Below are positions 39,056 to 48,900 of a DNA stretch of 64,000 bases, in pieces. This DNA is from Sulfurimonas sp. Lineage in GTDB: Bacteria > Campylobacterota > Campylobacteria > Campylobacterales > Sulfurimonadaceae. Both the position numbers and the translations under genes were made by a program. Where the stretch lies: assembly GCA_021648405.1 (NCBI GenBank), contig JAKISX010000001.1:1-64000 (forward strand), given 5' to 3'. The stretch's first letter is position 1; each line of letters begins with the position of its first letter. The notes under the pieces were generated by a model. It was given only the letters and a program-made list of their open reading frames with translations. It searched no databases and was not told the origin of the DNA.

Positions 39056-39214
39056 AAAAACTCTTTAATATTAAAATAATAATGCTATTTTAGTGTTATA
39101 ATCTTAATATAGTATTATTTAAAATTCTTATCTTAACTTGTTAGTCCTTTAACTTAATTAATTTTTATTTTAATATTAAGAAAGTTTTTTAAGATTCAAA
39201 AAGTATTATAAGTG

Positions 39215-39220
39215 TATAAT
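39215..39220 (+). promoter_or_regulatory. Putative -10 box TATAAT upstream of ispDF
   Basis: GTGTATAATTTCG 26 bp before the start. Confidence 0.5.
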
Positions 39221-39245
39221 TTCGTAACACTTTTTCTCAAGAGGA

Positions 39246-40370
39246 TTGTTTTTGATAAATTTAACACTTATTTTGCTTGGGGCTGGTAGTTCTAGCCGTT
39301 TTGAACTTGATGTTAAAAAACAATGGATTCGCATAGAAACTAAACCATTGTGGCAATTTGTAGCAGATTCATTACAAAATACGAATAAATTTGAAAATAT
39401 AATCATTACATCTTCTAGTGATGATATTGCTTTTATGAAAACTTATGCAGATTATACATTTATTGAGGGGGGAAGTACTCGTCAACAATCCCTTAAAAAT
39501 GCCCTACAACACGCAACTACAGAATATGTGCTAGTTAATGATATTGCTAGAGCATGTATTAGTAATGACTTTTTAAATAATGTATTAACACAATCAACAT
39601 CAGCAGACTGCATTGTTCCATATATTAGTGTAAACGATACTATAGTGTATGATGGTAACACAATAGATAGAGAGAAAATAAAACGAATACAAACTCCACA
39701 ACTCTCAAAAACAACTGCTCTAAGGGATGCTTTAGATACAAATGAAGAATTTACTGATGAAAGTAGTGCTATTGTAGCAAATGGTGGCACTAGAAAATTT
39801 ATTAAAGGTGATGAAAATGCTATAAAAATAACTCACCTTAGTGATTTAGTAAAAATACCATGTTTAAAACCACCATCAACAGATATATTAAGTGGTACTG
39901 GTTTTGATGTGCATGCATTTGAAGATAACACTGAAATGTATCTAGGTGGGGTTAAAATAACCTCTGATTATGGTTTTAAAGCGCATAGCGATGGAGATGT
40001 AGCTATACATGCGCTTATAGATGCTCTTTTGGGTGCAGCATCAATGGGTGATATTGGGATGATGTTTCCTGATAATGACAACTCTTACAAAGGGATTGAT
40101 TCTAAAAAACTTTTAGCTAGAGTTGTAAAAAAGATATATAGCTTTGGTTTTGTCATAATAAATGTTGACCTAACAATAGCTGCTCAAAAACCTCATATTA
40201 GCGAGTATAAACTAGAGATGAGAAAGACACTAGCAAAAATACTTAACTGTGAGAGCGCTAGAGTAAACATCAAAGCTACAACAACTGAAAAATTAGGCTT
40301 TATTGGCAGAGGTGAAGGCGTTGGCGTAATAGCTAGTGCTAATTTAAAATATTTTGACTGGAGAAATTAA
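39246..40370 (+). CDS. ispDF: Bifunctional IspD/IspF isoprenoid enzyme
   Basis: 374 aa; IspD part LLGAGSSSRFELDVKKQWIRI; IspF part GTGFDVHAFEDN, HSDGDVAIHALIDALLGAASMGDIGMMFPD, IKATTTEKLGFIGRGEGVGV. Confidence 0.97.
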   Translation: MFLINLTLILLGAGSSSRFELDVKKQWIRIETKPLWQFVADSLQNTNKFENIIITSSSDDIAFMKTYADYTFIEGGSTRQQSLKNALQHATTEYVLVNDIARACISNDFLNNVLTQSTSADCIVPYISVNDTIVYDGNTIDREKIKRIQTPQLSKTTALRDALDTNEEFTDESSAIVANGGTRKFIKGDENAIKITHLSDLVKIPCLKPPSTDILSGTGFDVHAFEDNTEMYLGGVKITSDYGFKAHSDGDVAIHALIDALLGAASMGDIGMMFPDNDNSYKGIDSKKLLARVVKKIYSFGFVIINVDLTIAAQKPHISEYKLEMRKTLAKILNCESARVNIKATTTEKLGFIGRGEGVGVIASANLKYFDWRN

Positions 40371-40373
40371 AAT

Positions 40374-41261
40374 TTGAAAATACTTATTATAGAAAATGAA
40401 ATATATTTAGCGCAAAGTATAGCAACAAAACTAGGTGACTTAGGTCACCTGTGTGAAATGTGTACATCATCCAAAGATGCAATAAATAGTAATAACTATG
40501 ATGTAGTTTTACTATCAACAAACATAAATGGGCAAGATTTCAATCCAGTAATAGACACATTTAAAAGCTCTATCATCATTTTAATGGTCTCGTATATATC
40601 AAATGATACTGTGTCAAAACCACTAGCAGATGGTGCAAAAGACTATATATTAAAACCATTTATGATAGAAGAGTTAATTAGAAAAATAAATCATTATCAA
40701 GATTATGAAAAAATTAAAAAACGCAATGAAGCATATGAGAAATATTTAGCTCACTCGTTTACTAACATCTCAAATGATTACAATCATAACGAGATAAAAC
40801 TACCTATATTTATATCCTCTGGATTCTCTAAAAATGCTGATGCCTTTGCATTTGAATATGCTAAAGTTCATAATAAGCCATTGAATTTTATTAGCTTAAG
40901 CAATCCAAAAGCAATCAGTGAAATCAATTCACACACTCAAAATACCATACTATATATTATTGATTATCAAGTACTTAAAAAGAATGAGAGAAAAACTTTT
41001 TGTGAAGCTATACATGATAAACAAGCAATAATAGCAAGTAGCGATAAAATAGATGATATAGAATTTGATGTATTAGAAATTAAAAGCGAAAATAATGTTT
41101 TTGATCTAGGTGAAATTTTGCCTATTGAAGATTATGTAAAATTTATAGTTTTAAATTATCAAGATAAATTTCCTGATACTGAATTATCAAAAAAACTTGG
41201 TATCTCTCGTAAAAGCTTATGGGAGAAACGAAAAAAATATGATATTGTCAAGAAAAAATAA
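40374..41261 (+). CDS. HP1021-like atypical orphan response regulator
   Basis: 295 aa; receiver with Ser48 in place of Asp (YDVVLLSTNINGQD); C-terminal HTH ELSKKLGISRKSLWEKRKKYDI; located directly after ispDF as in H. pylori HP1020-HP1021. Confidence 0.85.
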   Translation: MKILIIENEIYLAQSIATKLGDLGHLCEMCTSSKDAINSNNYDVVLLSTNINGQDFNPVIDTFKSSIIILMVSYISNDTVSKPLADGAKDYILKPFMIEELIRKINHYQDYEKIKKRNEAYEKYLAHSFTNISNDYNHNEIKLPIFISSGFSKNADAFAFEYAKVHNKPLNFISLSNPKAISEINSHTQNTILYIIDYQVLKKNERKTFCEAIHDKQAIIASSDKIDDIEFDVLEIKSENNVFDLGEILPIEDYVKFIVLNYQDKFPDTELSKKLGISRKSLWEKRKKYDIVKKK

Positions 41262-42429
41262 AACACTAATAGTAGATTCTGAAGCTGTTTCAGCCCTAAA
41301 GTTGCTAAAAAATGGCTTACTCGCACCAGCAACTAAACTTATGAATAAAAAAGAGAGCGCAGATGTTCTACAAAGTGGACTAATTAATGGACAAACATTT
41401 CCGTTTCCGTTTATTTTAGCTCCATCTGGAAAGATGAATCATGAAATTTTAAAATCATTAAAAATTGGTGAAGAGATTACACTTTTATCTAATGATGAAG
41501 AGTTTGCTTATCTAGTTGTAGAAGAAGTATTTGAAATTGACCCACAAGAGCGTATAATACAAATATATGGTACATCTGATTTATCTCATCCTGGAGTACA
41601 AGCTACTTTTAATAGAATTGGAACATTTGCTATCAGCGGTAATTTTGAAATAATCAATCAAAAAAAATCAAAATCAAAACAACTTATTAATGAAGCTAAA
41701 AATAGAGTAAACGCAAAACATACTACAGCACTAATGATGGCTGCAAACCCTTTACATCGTGCACATGAACGCTTCATTCGTCAAACACTCGATAGCACAG
41801 ACTTGCTTGTAATATTTTTATTAAAACCTTATACTGAAGCTAATTTAGATTTTCAAATTAGAAAAGATTCTCTAGAGTATTTCATAAGTAATTTTTTAAC
41901 TAAAAATAATGTTGTAATTGTAGAACTAGATAATAGCTATGTTTTTTCTGGTTACAACGAAATAATTCTTGATGCAATAGTAGCAAAAAATTACGGTTGT
42001 AATAGACTTACTATTGGGAGAAATCATGCTGGTCTTGGTATGCTTTATGATGCAAATTCAGATAAATCTATAATTGATAAAATGGTAGGTACTGATATAG
42101 AAATAATAGTAGCTAGTGAGTATGTTTATTGTGATAAATGTACAACATTAGTTAGTAAATCTACATGTCCACATGGCCAACATCACCAAATTTCTTATCA
42201 TTCAGATTCTATATTAGAACTATTTGAACTTGGCATCTTACCACCTACACTACTTGTAAGAAAAGAAATTTCTGCACATATCCTTTCTAAACTTTTCCCA
42301 AATCGTTTTAAAAATTTAGAAAAATTATATTATGATATATTACCTGTAGAGGGACTCTTAGAAGAACATACTGAAAAAGATTTTTATTTAGAACTAATGA
42401 AGCTATATCAAACTACTTCACTTACATAA
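41239..42429 (+). CDS. sat: ATP sulfurylase (sulfate adenylyltransferase) family protein
   Basis: ANPLHRAHERFIRQTL, TIGRNHAGLG, Cys motif YCDKCTTLVSKSTCPHGQHH; start probably 41239 rather than 41197. Catalytic motif is altered (see findings). Confidence 0.78.
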   Translation: MILSRKNKTLIVDSEAVSALKLLKNGLLAPATKLMNKKESADVLQSGLINGQTFPFPFILAPSGKMNHEILKSLKIGEEITLLSNDEEFAYLVVEEVFEIDPQERIIQIYGTSDLSHPGVQATFNRIGTFAISGNFEIINQKKSKSKQLINEAKNRVNAKHTTALMMAANPLHRAHERFIRQTLDSTDLLVIFLLKPYTEANLDFQIRKDSLEYFISNFLTKNNVVIVELDNSYVFSGYNEIILDAIVAKNYGCNRLTIGRNHAGLGMLYDANSDKSIIDKMVGTDIEIIVASEYVYCDKCTTLVSKSTCPHGQHHQISYHSDSILELFELGILPPTLLVRKEISAHILSKLFPNRFKNLEKLYYDILPVEGLLEEHTEKDFYLELMKLYQTTSLT

Positions 42430-42441
42430 GAAGGCAAAAAA

Positions 42442-42939
42442 ATGAACTGGTTTTTTATAACTCTCGGATATAGTGGATTATTTCCAAAAGCACCTGGAAC
42501 TATCGGCACATTAGTATCATTACCACTTGGTATGCTAATACTAATATATTATGGTGCAGAAACGCTTTTTTTAGTGACACTTTTAATCACAGCAATAGCA
42601 ATTAAAGAGATAAATAGATATGAAAAAAAATCCAATATTCATGATGACAAACGAATAGTTATAGATGAGCTAGTTGGGATGTGGTTTGCACTAAGTGTAG
42701 CTCCAGCAATTAGTATAAATATGGATGAAATTGCAAACCTTGAAAATGGATTTTTAATACAGTCAATCTTGTCATTTTTTTTATTTCGATATTTTGATAT
42801 AAAAAAACCTTCAATCATAGGAAGAATTGACCGTGAAGCAAAAGGTGGAGTTGGTGTAGTGGGTGATGATATCATTGCAGGATTTGCTGCTGGAATTTTA
42901 AGTGCGGTAATTTGGCAAGGTATTTTAATTATAGTATAA
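42442..42939 (+). CDS. pgpA: Phosphatidylglycerophosphatase A
   Basis: 165 aa; GLFPKAPGTIGTLVSLPLG, IHDDKRIVIDELVGMWFAL, GGVGVVGDDIIAGFAAG. Confidence 0.94.
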   Translation: MNWFFITLGYSGLFPKAPGTIGTLVSLPLGMLILIYYGAETLFLVTLLITAIAIKEINRYEKKSNIHDDKRIVIDELVGMWFALSVAPAISINMDEIANLENGFLIQSILSFFLFRYFDIKKPSIIGRIDREAKGGVGVVGDDIIAGFAAGILSAVIWQGILIIV

Positions 42940-42968
42940 TAACTGTCTTATAAAATAAGGTTTATTAT

Positions 42969-45086
42969 ATGAAAAAAAAATTACTTATCACCGCATTCGC
43001 TCTACCTCTTTTTGCTGCTACTTCTGGGGCATCTGAGCAAGAGACTTTAATAATATATATATTTGCTTTGGCTATTATTGGCATTTTTGCTCTATTTTTA
43101 TCCTCACATCAAATGCGTAAACTAAAAATTGAACATAAAAAAATGCGTCAACAACAAGAAAGTATGGAAAAAAATCAACAAGATTTGCTACTAAAGATGA
43201 GTAATAATATTTTATCAATCACTAAAGAAGCTATTGGTAATACAAATAACTTAGTAGATTTAGATGAAAAAGATGTTCGCTCAAAACTATCTCAAGTGAT
43301 AAACACGGAAAATACACTGCTTGATGTTACTGGTGATTTAATAGAATTTTTAAAATTAAAATCAAAAAAAGTTAAAATTACAAAAAATAATTTTAAACTT
43401 GAAAATTTATTAAATGATATACTTGGTCAGACAAGAACTAACTATAAAAACAGCAATATTGATTTGATTTTTGATGTTGATGATAACATTCCAGATACTT
43501 TATTTAGCGATACCTTAAGTATTTCAAAGATATTAGTAAATCTTCTTGACTTTTGTATATTAAACAAATCAAAACAAATTGTACTACAAGTGTCAAAAAG
43601 AAGTAGATTTAATGCTGAATCTACTTTACACTTTATTTTATATACAGATATGAAAATAGAGATAAATAATGATATTTTTAATACAAAATATAATGAAAAA
43701 ACAAAAAAATATGATGGTATTTCACTATTTGTATCAAAAGAATTATCCATTCTTTTAGATGGTATTTTAATAGCTAGAAATGCTAAAGATTCAACTGCTG
43801 AATTTGTTTTAACATTGCCATATTTTCCTATAAAAAAAGAGATTCTGAGTCGTAATAATTTAGATATTAATGCTCTTTGTGGAAAAAAAGTTTTTGTTGT
43901 AGATTCTTTTTTTCAAAGCACATTGTCTATACAAAAAATACTACAAAGTTTAAAATTCCAAGTAGATATTAGAACTAAAGATGAATATTTAAAAGAGCTC
44001 CCTGATTTTTCTAACTATGACACAATTATATTAGATGAAAGACTTATAACAGATCAAGCTATACAAGAGATAAATAGCGTTAAAAAAACAATAAACCTAA
44101 AAATTATAATACTTACTAATGTATTTTCTGAAGAAAAAAAGATAAAATTAGATGGCTTAAAACTAAACAAACCACTCACTAAAGAGAGTATTTATTATAC
44201 ATTACTTAATGCTCATAAAAAGACAGATTCAAAAGAGATAACTTCTAAACAAACATTGAAAATTCAAACAGAACGCTTTAAAGATACACCAAATATTTCG
44301 CTATCTGACTTTATAGACTTTGCAGGCGCTAATTTATTAATAGTTGAAGACAATCTTATTAATCAAAAAGTGCTCGTAAGTATGTTGAAAAAATCTAAGA
44401 TAAATATTACTATTGCAAACAACGGTCAAGAAGCACTAAATATATTGTTTTCACAAGAACAATTTGATCTGGTGCTAATGGATATAAATATGCCTGTTAT
44501 GGATGGATACTTAGCTACTCAAAGAATTAGAGAAAATTCAGGTCTTAATCATACCCCTATCGTAGCACTTAGTGCACTGACTGCAACTGATGAGATAAAT
44601 AAAATTTTTCACTCAGGTATGAATGGATACTTATCAAAGCCTTTTTACAAAGAAAAGCTTTATACAGCATTTGATACATTTATGGTAAATAAAAAAACCG
44701 CCCATGCAAAAAAAGAAAAAGAAATAATTAAAATTGTAAACCATGATGGTTTAAATGTCTTTAAAGGATTAGAGCAAACAAATGGAAATGTAATATTTTA
44801 TATAGAGATATTAAAAGAATTTTTAGAAGGCTATGGTCAAAGTGATTCTATTTTTGAAAAACTAATCAAAGATCATAGGTTTGAGCAAACAAAAATGCTG
44901 TGTCTGGATATAAGAGGACTATCTGGTTCTATTGGGGCATATGAGCTACAAGAGCTCTCAAGTGAAATTATTCAAAAAATTGTATTTAAGAAATTTGATT
45001 CACTTCCTAGTCTTATTCAAAGATACACACAGATAGTTTCTACGCTAAAACATTCAATAAATAAATTTATTGATTCACAAACATAA
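42969..45086 (+). CDS. Membrane-anchored hybrid sensor kinase-like protein (degenerate HK, two receiver-like regions, degenerate Hpt)
   Basis: 705 aa; N-terminal hydrophobic segments; receiver LLIVEDNLINQKVL...LVLMDINMPVMDG...LSKPF; C-terminal Hpt-like LDIRGLSGSIGAYEL. Confidence 0.85.
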   Translation: MKKKLLITAFALPLFAATSGASEQETLIIYIFALAIIGIFALFLSSHQMRKLKIEHKKMRQQQESMEKNQQDLLLKMSNNILSITKEAIGNTNNLVDLDEKDVRSKLSQVINTENTLLDVTGDLIEFLKLKSKKVKITKNNFKLENLLNDILGQTRTNYKNSNIDLIFDVDDNIPDTLFSDTLSISKILVNLLDFCILNKSKQIVLQVSKRSRFNAESTLHFILYTDMKIEINNDIFNTKYNEKTKKYDGISLFVSKELSILLDGILIARNAKDSTAEFVLTLPYFPIKKEILSRNNLDINALCGKKVFVVDSFFQSTLSIQKILQSLKFQVDIRTKDEYLKELPDFSNYDTIILDERLITDQAIQEINSVKKTINLKIIILTNVFSEEKKIKLDGLKLNKPLTKESIYYTLLNAHKKTDSKEITSKQTLKIQTERFKDTPNISLSDFIDFAGANLLIVEDNLINQKVLVSMLKKSKINITIANNGQEALNILFSQEQFDLVLMDINMPVMDGYLATQRIRENSGLNHTPIVALSALTATDEINKIFHSGMNGYLSKPFYKEKLYTAFDTFMVNKKTAHAKKEKEIIKIVNHDGLNVFKGLEQTNGNVIFYIEILKEFLEGYGQSDSIFEKLIKDHRFEQTKMLCLDIRGLSGSIGAYELQELSSEIIQKIVFKKFDSLPSLIQRYTQIVSTLKHSINKFIDSQT

Positions 45087-45098
45087 AGTTATTTGATT

Positions 45099-46901
45099 TT
45101 ACTCTTCTTTATAAATAGATATAGAAGGGTATGCAAATTCTAAATTATTTCTCTCAAATATTTCCATCATTTTAAACATAACATCTTCTTTAACTTCTAG
45201 CCATTCACTCCATATAACTGTTTTTGAAAAACAATATACCAGTATATTTATACTAGAATCATTAAACTCATCTAAATATACTAACAAAGTTTTTTTAATT
45301 CCGTGAGAGTCTTCACGAGAGATTATTTTAGCTTCATTTGAATTGTTTACATTAATTTTTGTTTCATCTGAAGCTATCTTTGGATGTTTTAACAACATCT
45401 CTCTAATCTCTACAACTGCGCTTTTTATATCCTCTGCTTTTGAATCATATTTAACACCAAGACTCATCTTAATTCTACGACCAAGACGACGCTTATTCCA
45501 ATTTTTTATATCTGCATTTGCAAGATTTGCATTAGGAATTGAGATAAGTGCATTATCAAATGTTCTTATAGTTGTAACACGAAGTCCAATCTCAACTACA
45601 GTGCCCTCTTGCCCATCAGCAACTATCCAATCTCCTTGAGAAAAAGTATCACTAAGTAAAATTGATAATGTACCAAAAAAGTTAGCAAGAGAGTCTTTTG
45701 CCGCTAACGCAAGTGCAAGACCACCAATACCAAGACCTGATAAAACAGCTGTTAAATTAACACCAGCAGAGTGAAGAACAAGCAATAATCCAAATATTAA
45801 AATTAAAAAATTAATAATTTTTACACTTATATTTATAACTTCATTTTTTATATTTTTACTTGAAGTGGCCATGTTTGAAATTTTTATTTTAGCAATGCTA
45901 TTTAAGATTTTATATACCACTAAAGTAAATAAAATACTATAACCTATACTAAACACCATATCTGTAGTCTCATAAGAAACAAAATCATTATATGTATATA
46001 TAACCAATTCTATATTGATTAAAATGAGTGTTAGTTTTACAGGTTTATTAATACTTTTCAATATATCAAATGAATATTTTTCAATATATTTTATTTTAAT
46101 AATTAAATTTTTAAATAGTTGAAATACATACTTACTAATTATATAAATAAACACTGAAACCAATAACATAAAAATAATTTTTACAATGCTTAATTCAACA
46201 ACAGCTAAAAATTTATTTATGCTTTGGGTAAGCTCAGAATTATTAATCTTCATAACTGGGCCTAAAAGTCCATATTTTGCGTATTCATTTAAACTATACA
46301 TTTTTTTATCATAGAATGAAAAATATTTTATGATATCGTGATTCATATCAATAACTGCATAAAAATCTTTTATATTTTCTTTGGCTTGATTATATGTTTT
46401 AGTATCTAAGTTCAACTCTAATTGCGCTATATAATCTTTGTTATTTATTTTAGATATATCTATCTGATTTTGAGCAAAAAGATCAGATGTGTATTTTTGA
46501 TACTCATTAAAATCATAATCATCCAATGATTTTAATAATTTTTGAATCATTTTAGTTTGCATATCTAAAATTGTATAAGTTTTTATTAAAACTTCGTCGC
46601 GCAACACTCCGTATGTCTTACCTAAGCGTTCATTTAATTTTATAATTTTCCTTAGAGCAAATATATCTGATTTATACACTTTAGTTTCATCTAAATATTG
46701 TACTTTATTACTCAAAATATAATTAATATGTTTTTTATACATCTGTTCTTGGAGTTTAACTAAATCAAGCATCATAGTTTGATTTAAATCATCACTATTC
46801 ATCTTTTTTATAATTTTTAGTTGCTCCTTAACAAATGGTGCAAAATTATCATTTGAAAAAAGTAAAAATGGTATAAATAATAAAAATAATATTTTTTTCA
46901 T
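45099..46901 (-). CDS. MscS-family mechanosensitive channel
   Basis: 600 aa; LSGLGIGGLALALAAKDSLANFFGTLSILLSDTFSQGDWIV; VVEIGLRVTTIRTFDNALISIPNANLANADIKNW. Confidence 0.94.
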   Translation of the reverse strand: MKKILFLLFIPFLLFSNDNFAPFVKEQLKIIKKMNSDDLNQTMMLDLVKLQEQMYKKHINYILSNKVQYLDETKVYKSDIFALRKIIKLNERLGKTYGVLRDEVLIKTYTILDMQTKMIQKLLKSLDDYDFNEYQKYTSDLFAQNQIDISKINNKDYIAQLELNLDTKTYNQAKENIKDFYAVIDMNHDIIKYFSFYDKKMYSLNEYAKYGLLGPVMKINNSELTQSINKFLAVVELSIVKIIFMLLVSVFIYIISKYVFQLFKNLIIKIKYIEKYSFDILKSINKPVKLTLILINIELVIYTYNDFVSYETTDMVFSIGYSILFTLVVYKILNSIAKIKISNMATSSKNIKNEVINISVKIINFLILIFGLLLVLHSAGVNLTAVLSGLGIGGLALALAAKDSLANFFGTLSILLSDTFSQGDWIVADGQEGTVVEIGLRVTTIRTFDNALISIPNANLANADIKNWNKRRLGRRIKMSLGVKYDSKAEDIKSAVVEIREMLLKHPKIASDETKINVNNSNEAKIISREDSHGIKKTLLVYLDEFNDSSINILVYCFSKTVIWSEWLEVKEDVMFKMMEIFERNNLEFAYPSISIYKEE

Positions 46902-46906
46902 AAAAA

Positions 46907-48262
46907 TTATATACCCTCTGCAATCATAGCATCAGCTACTCTTTTAAATCCTGCTATATTTGCACCATCAACATAATTGCCCTCAACTCCATAATCTTTA
47001 GCTGTCAAAGCTACCCTTTTTGCAATTTGTTGCATTATTAATTTTAATTTTTCATCAACTTTTTCAAAACTCCACTTAGTCATAGCTGCATTTTGACTCA
47101 TCTCAAATTCACTAACAACTACGCCACCTGCGTTAGCAGCTTTTGCTGGAGCAAAACAAATTTTATGTGATAAAAAATCATTTATAGCTTTAGTGGTTGA
47201 TGGCATATTTGCCCCTTCGCTAACACTTACACAACCATTTACTATTAAATTTTGTGCATCTATATCTGTAAGTTCATTTTGAGTAGCACACGGAAATGCC
47301 GCGTAACATGGTATATCCCAAACAGCGTGTCCGCCGTCTGGGTATTCTTTTAAGGGGATATATTTAGCATCTGAATGAGTTTTAATATACTCTTTTAATG
47401 AGGTTTTATTTTTTAATTTCATCTCTTTGAGCAAACATAAATCAACTCCACGCGGATCATATATAGTACCTTTAGAATCTGTACATGAAACAACAATAGC
47501 ACCAATTTCTTGAAGTTTTTCAATTGCATGAATTGCAACATTTCCAGCTCCACTAACTGTACAAATTTTTCCGTCTAATGGTTCTTTACCTTCCATCTCA
47601 AGCATAGTTTGTGTAAAATAAACAACACCAAAACCAGTAGCTTGTGGTCTCATAAATGAACCACCAAAGATGTAAGGCTTACCAGTCAATACACCCTCAT
47701 AAGATGAAGTTATTTTTTTATACGCTCCAAATAAATAACCGATTTCGCGACTACCAACACCAATATCACCAGCAGGAATATCTATACGAGGTCCGATATA
47801 CTTATGAAGTTCTGTCATAAAAGATGAACAAAATTTCATAACTTCAAAATCACTTTTACCTTTTGGGTCAAAATCACTACCACCTTTAGCCCCACCAATA
47901 GGTAGCCCAGTGAGTGCATTTTTAAAAATTTGCTCAAATCCTAAAAATTTCAATACTCCTTCATTAACTGTTGGATGAAAACGCAAACCACCTTTATATG
48001 GTCCAAGTGCATTATTAAACTGAATTCTATAGCCAATATTTACTTGAATCTCATTCTTATCATTTAACCATGTTACTTTAAATTTAATTATTCTATCTGG
48101 AACAACAAGCCTTTCTAAAATCGAATATTTTGCATATCTTTCATCAGATTCTAAAAGAGGTGCTATAGAATAAATAACCTCCTCCATCGCCTGATAAAAA
48201 ACTTTATTTTCATCACAATTTTCATTTTCAAATTTTTTAATTTTATTTATTGCTATACTCAA
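46907..48262 (-). CDS. gdhA: Glutamate dehydrogenase
   Basis: 451 aa; GGLRFHPTVNEGVLKFLGFEQIFKNALTGLPIGGAKGGSDFDPKGKSD; PAGDIGVGSREIGYLFG. Confidence 0.97.
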   Translation of the reverse strand: MSIAINKIKKFENENCDENKVFYQAMEEVIYSIAPLLESDERYAKYSILERLVVPDRIIKFKVTWLNDKNEIQVNIGYRIQFNNALGPYKGGLRFHPTVNEGVLKFLGFEQIFKNALTGLPIGGAKGGSDFDPKGKSDFEVMKFCSSFMTELHKYIGPRIDIPAGDIGVGSREIGYLFGAYKKITSSYEGVLTGKPYIFGGSFMRPQATGFGVVYFTQTMLEMEGKEPLDGKICTVSGAGNVAIHAIEKLQEIGAIVVSCTDSKGTIYDPRGVDLCLLKEMKLKNKTSLKEYIKTHSDAKYIPLKEYPDGGHAVWDIPCYAAFPCATQNELTDIDAQNLIVNGCVSVSEGANMPSTTKAINDFLSHKICFAPAKAANAGGVVVSEFEMSQNAAMTKWSFEKVDEKLKLIMQQIAKRVALTAKDYGVEGNYVDGANIAGFKRVADAMIAEGI

Positions 48263-48394
48263 CTCAAAACCTTATTTTTTGTTGCTTTATTGTAGCTATT
48301 TTTTAGTTAAATAATGCTTTTTAGTATTTCGCTTAAAATAATTACAATATAAACTGTTATAATATTATAAACATATTTCTAATAGGATATTTAA

Positions 48395-48814
48395 GTGATT
48401 ACATATACAGTTTTACATACTATACACATATTTTCTGTCTTTATATATGGTGGGTTTTTATTTGTCGATATATTATTTTTGAGTAAAATGAAACAAAGTT
48501 TAGATGAAGATGAGTCAAAAAAAGCTCGTGAAGCTATTATGATTCATGTAAGAAAAGTAGTGCCATATTCTTTGATGGTAGCGGTGGCTTCAGGAATCTA
48601 TCTTTTTATGCAAACTTTTGGTCAAATAGGTGCAGACGGTTTTACTTATTTTCAAACCGTTTTAAGTATAAAAGCGTTCTTAGGATTATGGCTTGGACTT
48701 CGTGGAGTAAATCAAAAACTATTTGGCATACAACCATGGGTATTTAAAAGTCATTTTTTTCCATTTTCTCTAGTTGTTATAATTATACTGTTATCCCAAT
48801 TTATGTATATTTAA
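48395..48814 (+). CDS. CopD-like integral membrane protein
   Basis: 139 aa; four hydrophobic helices; TVLHTIHIFSVFIYGGFLFVDILFL. Confidence 0.6.
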   Translation: MITYTVLHTIHIFSVFIYGGFLFVDILFLSKMKQSLDEDESKKAREAIMIHVRKVVPYSLMVAVASGIYLFMQTFGQIGADGFTYFQTVLSIKAFLGLWLGLRGVNQKLFGIQPWVFKSHFFPFSLVVIIILLSQFMYI

Positions 48815-48864
48815 CATAAATATGACAATTTGCCATATTTTTAAACTTAAATATTTCAAACTAG

Positions 48865-48870
48865 TATAAT
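48865..48870 (+). promoter_or_regulatory. Putative -10 box TATAAT upstream of radA
   Basis: CTAGTATAATTGC about 31 bp upstream of ATG. Confidence 0.5.
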
Positions 48871-48900
48871 TGCTTAATTGTTAAAAATTAAGGTAGCTTT

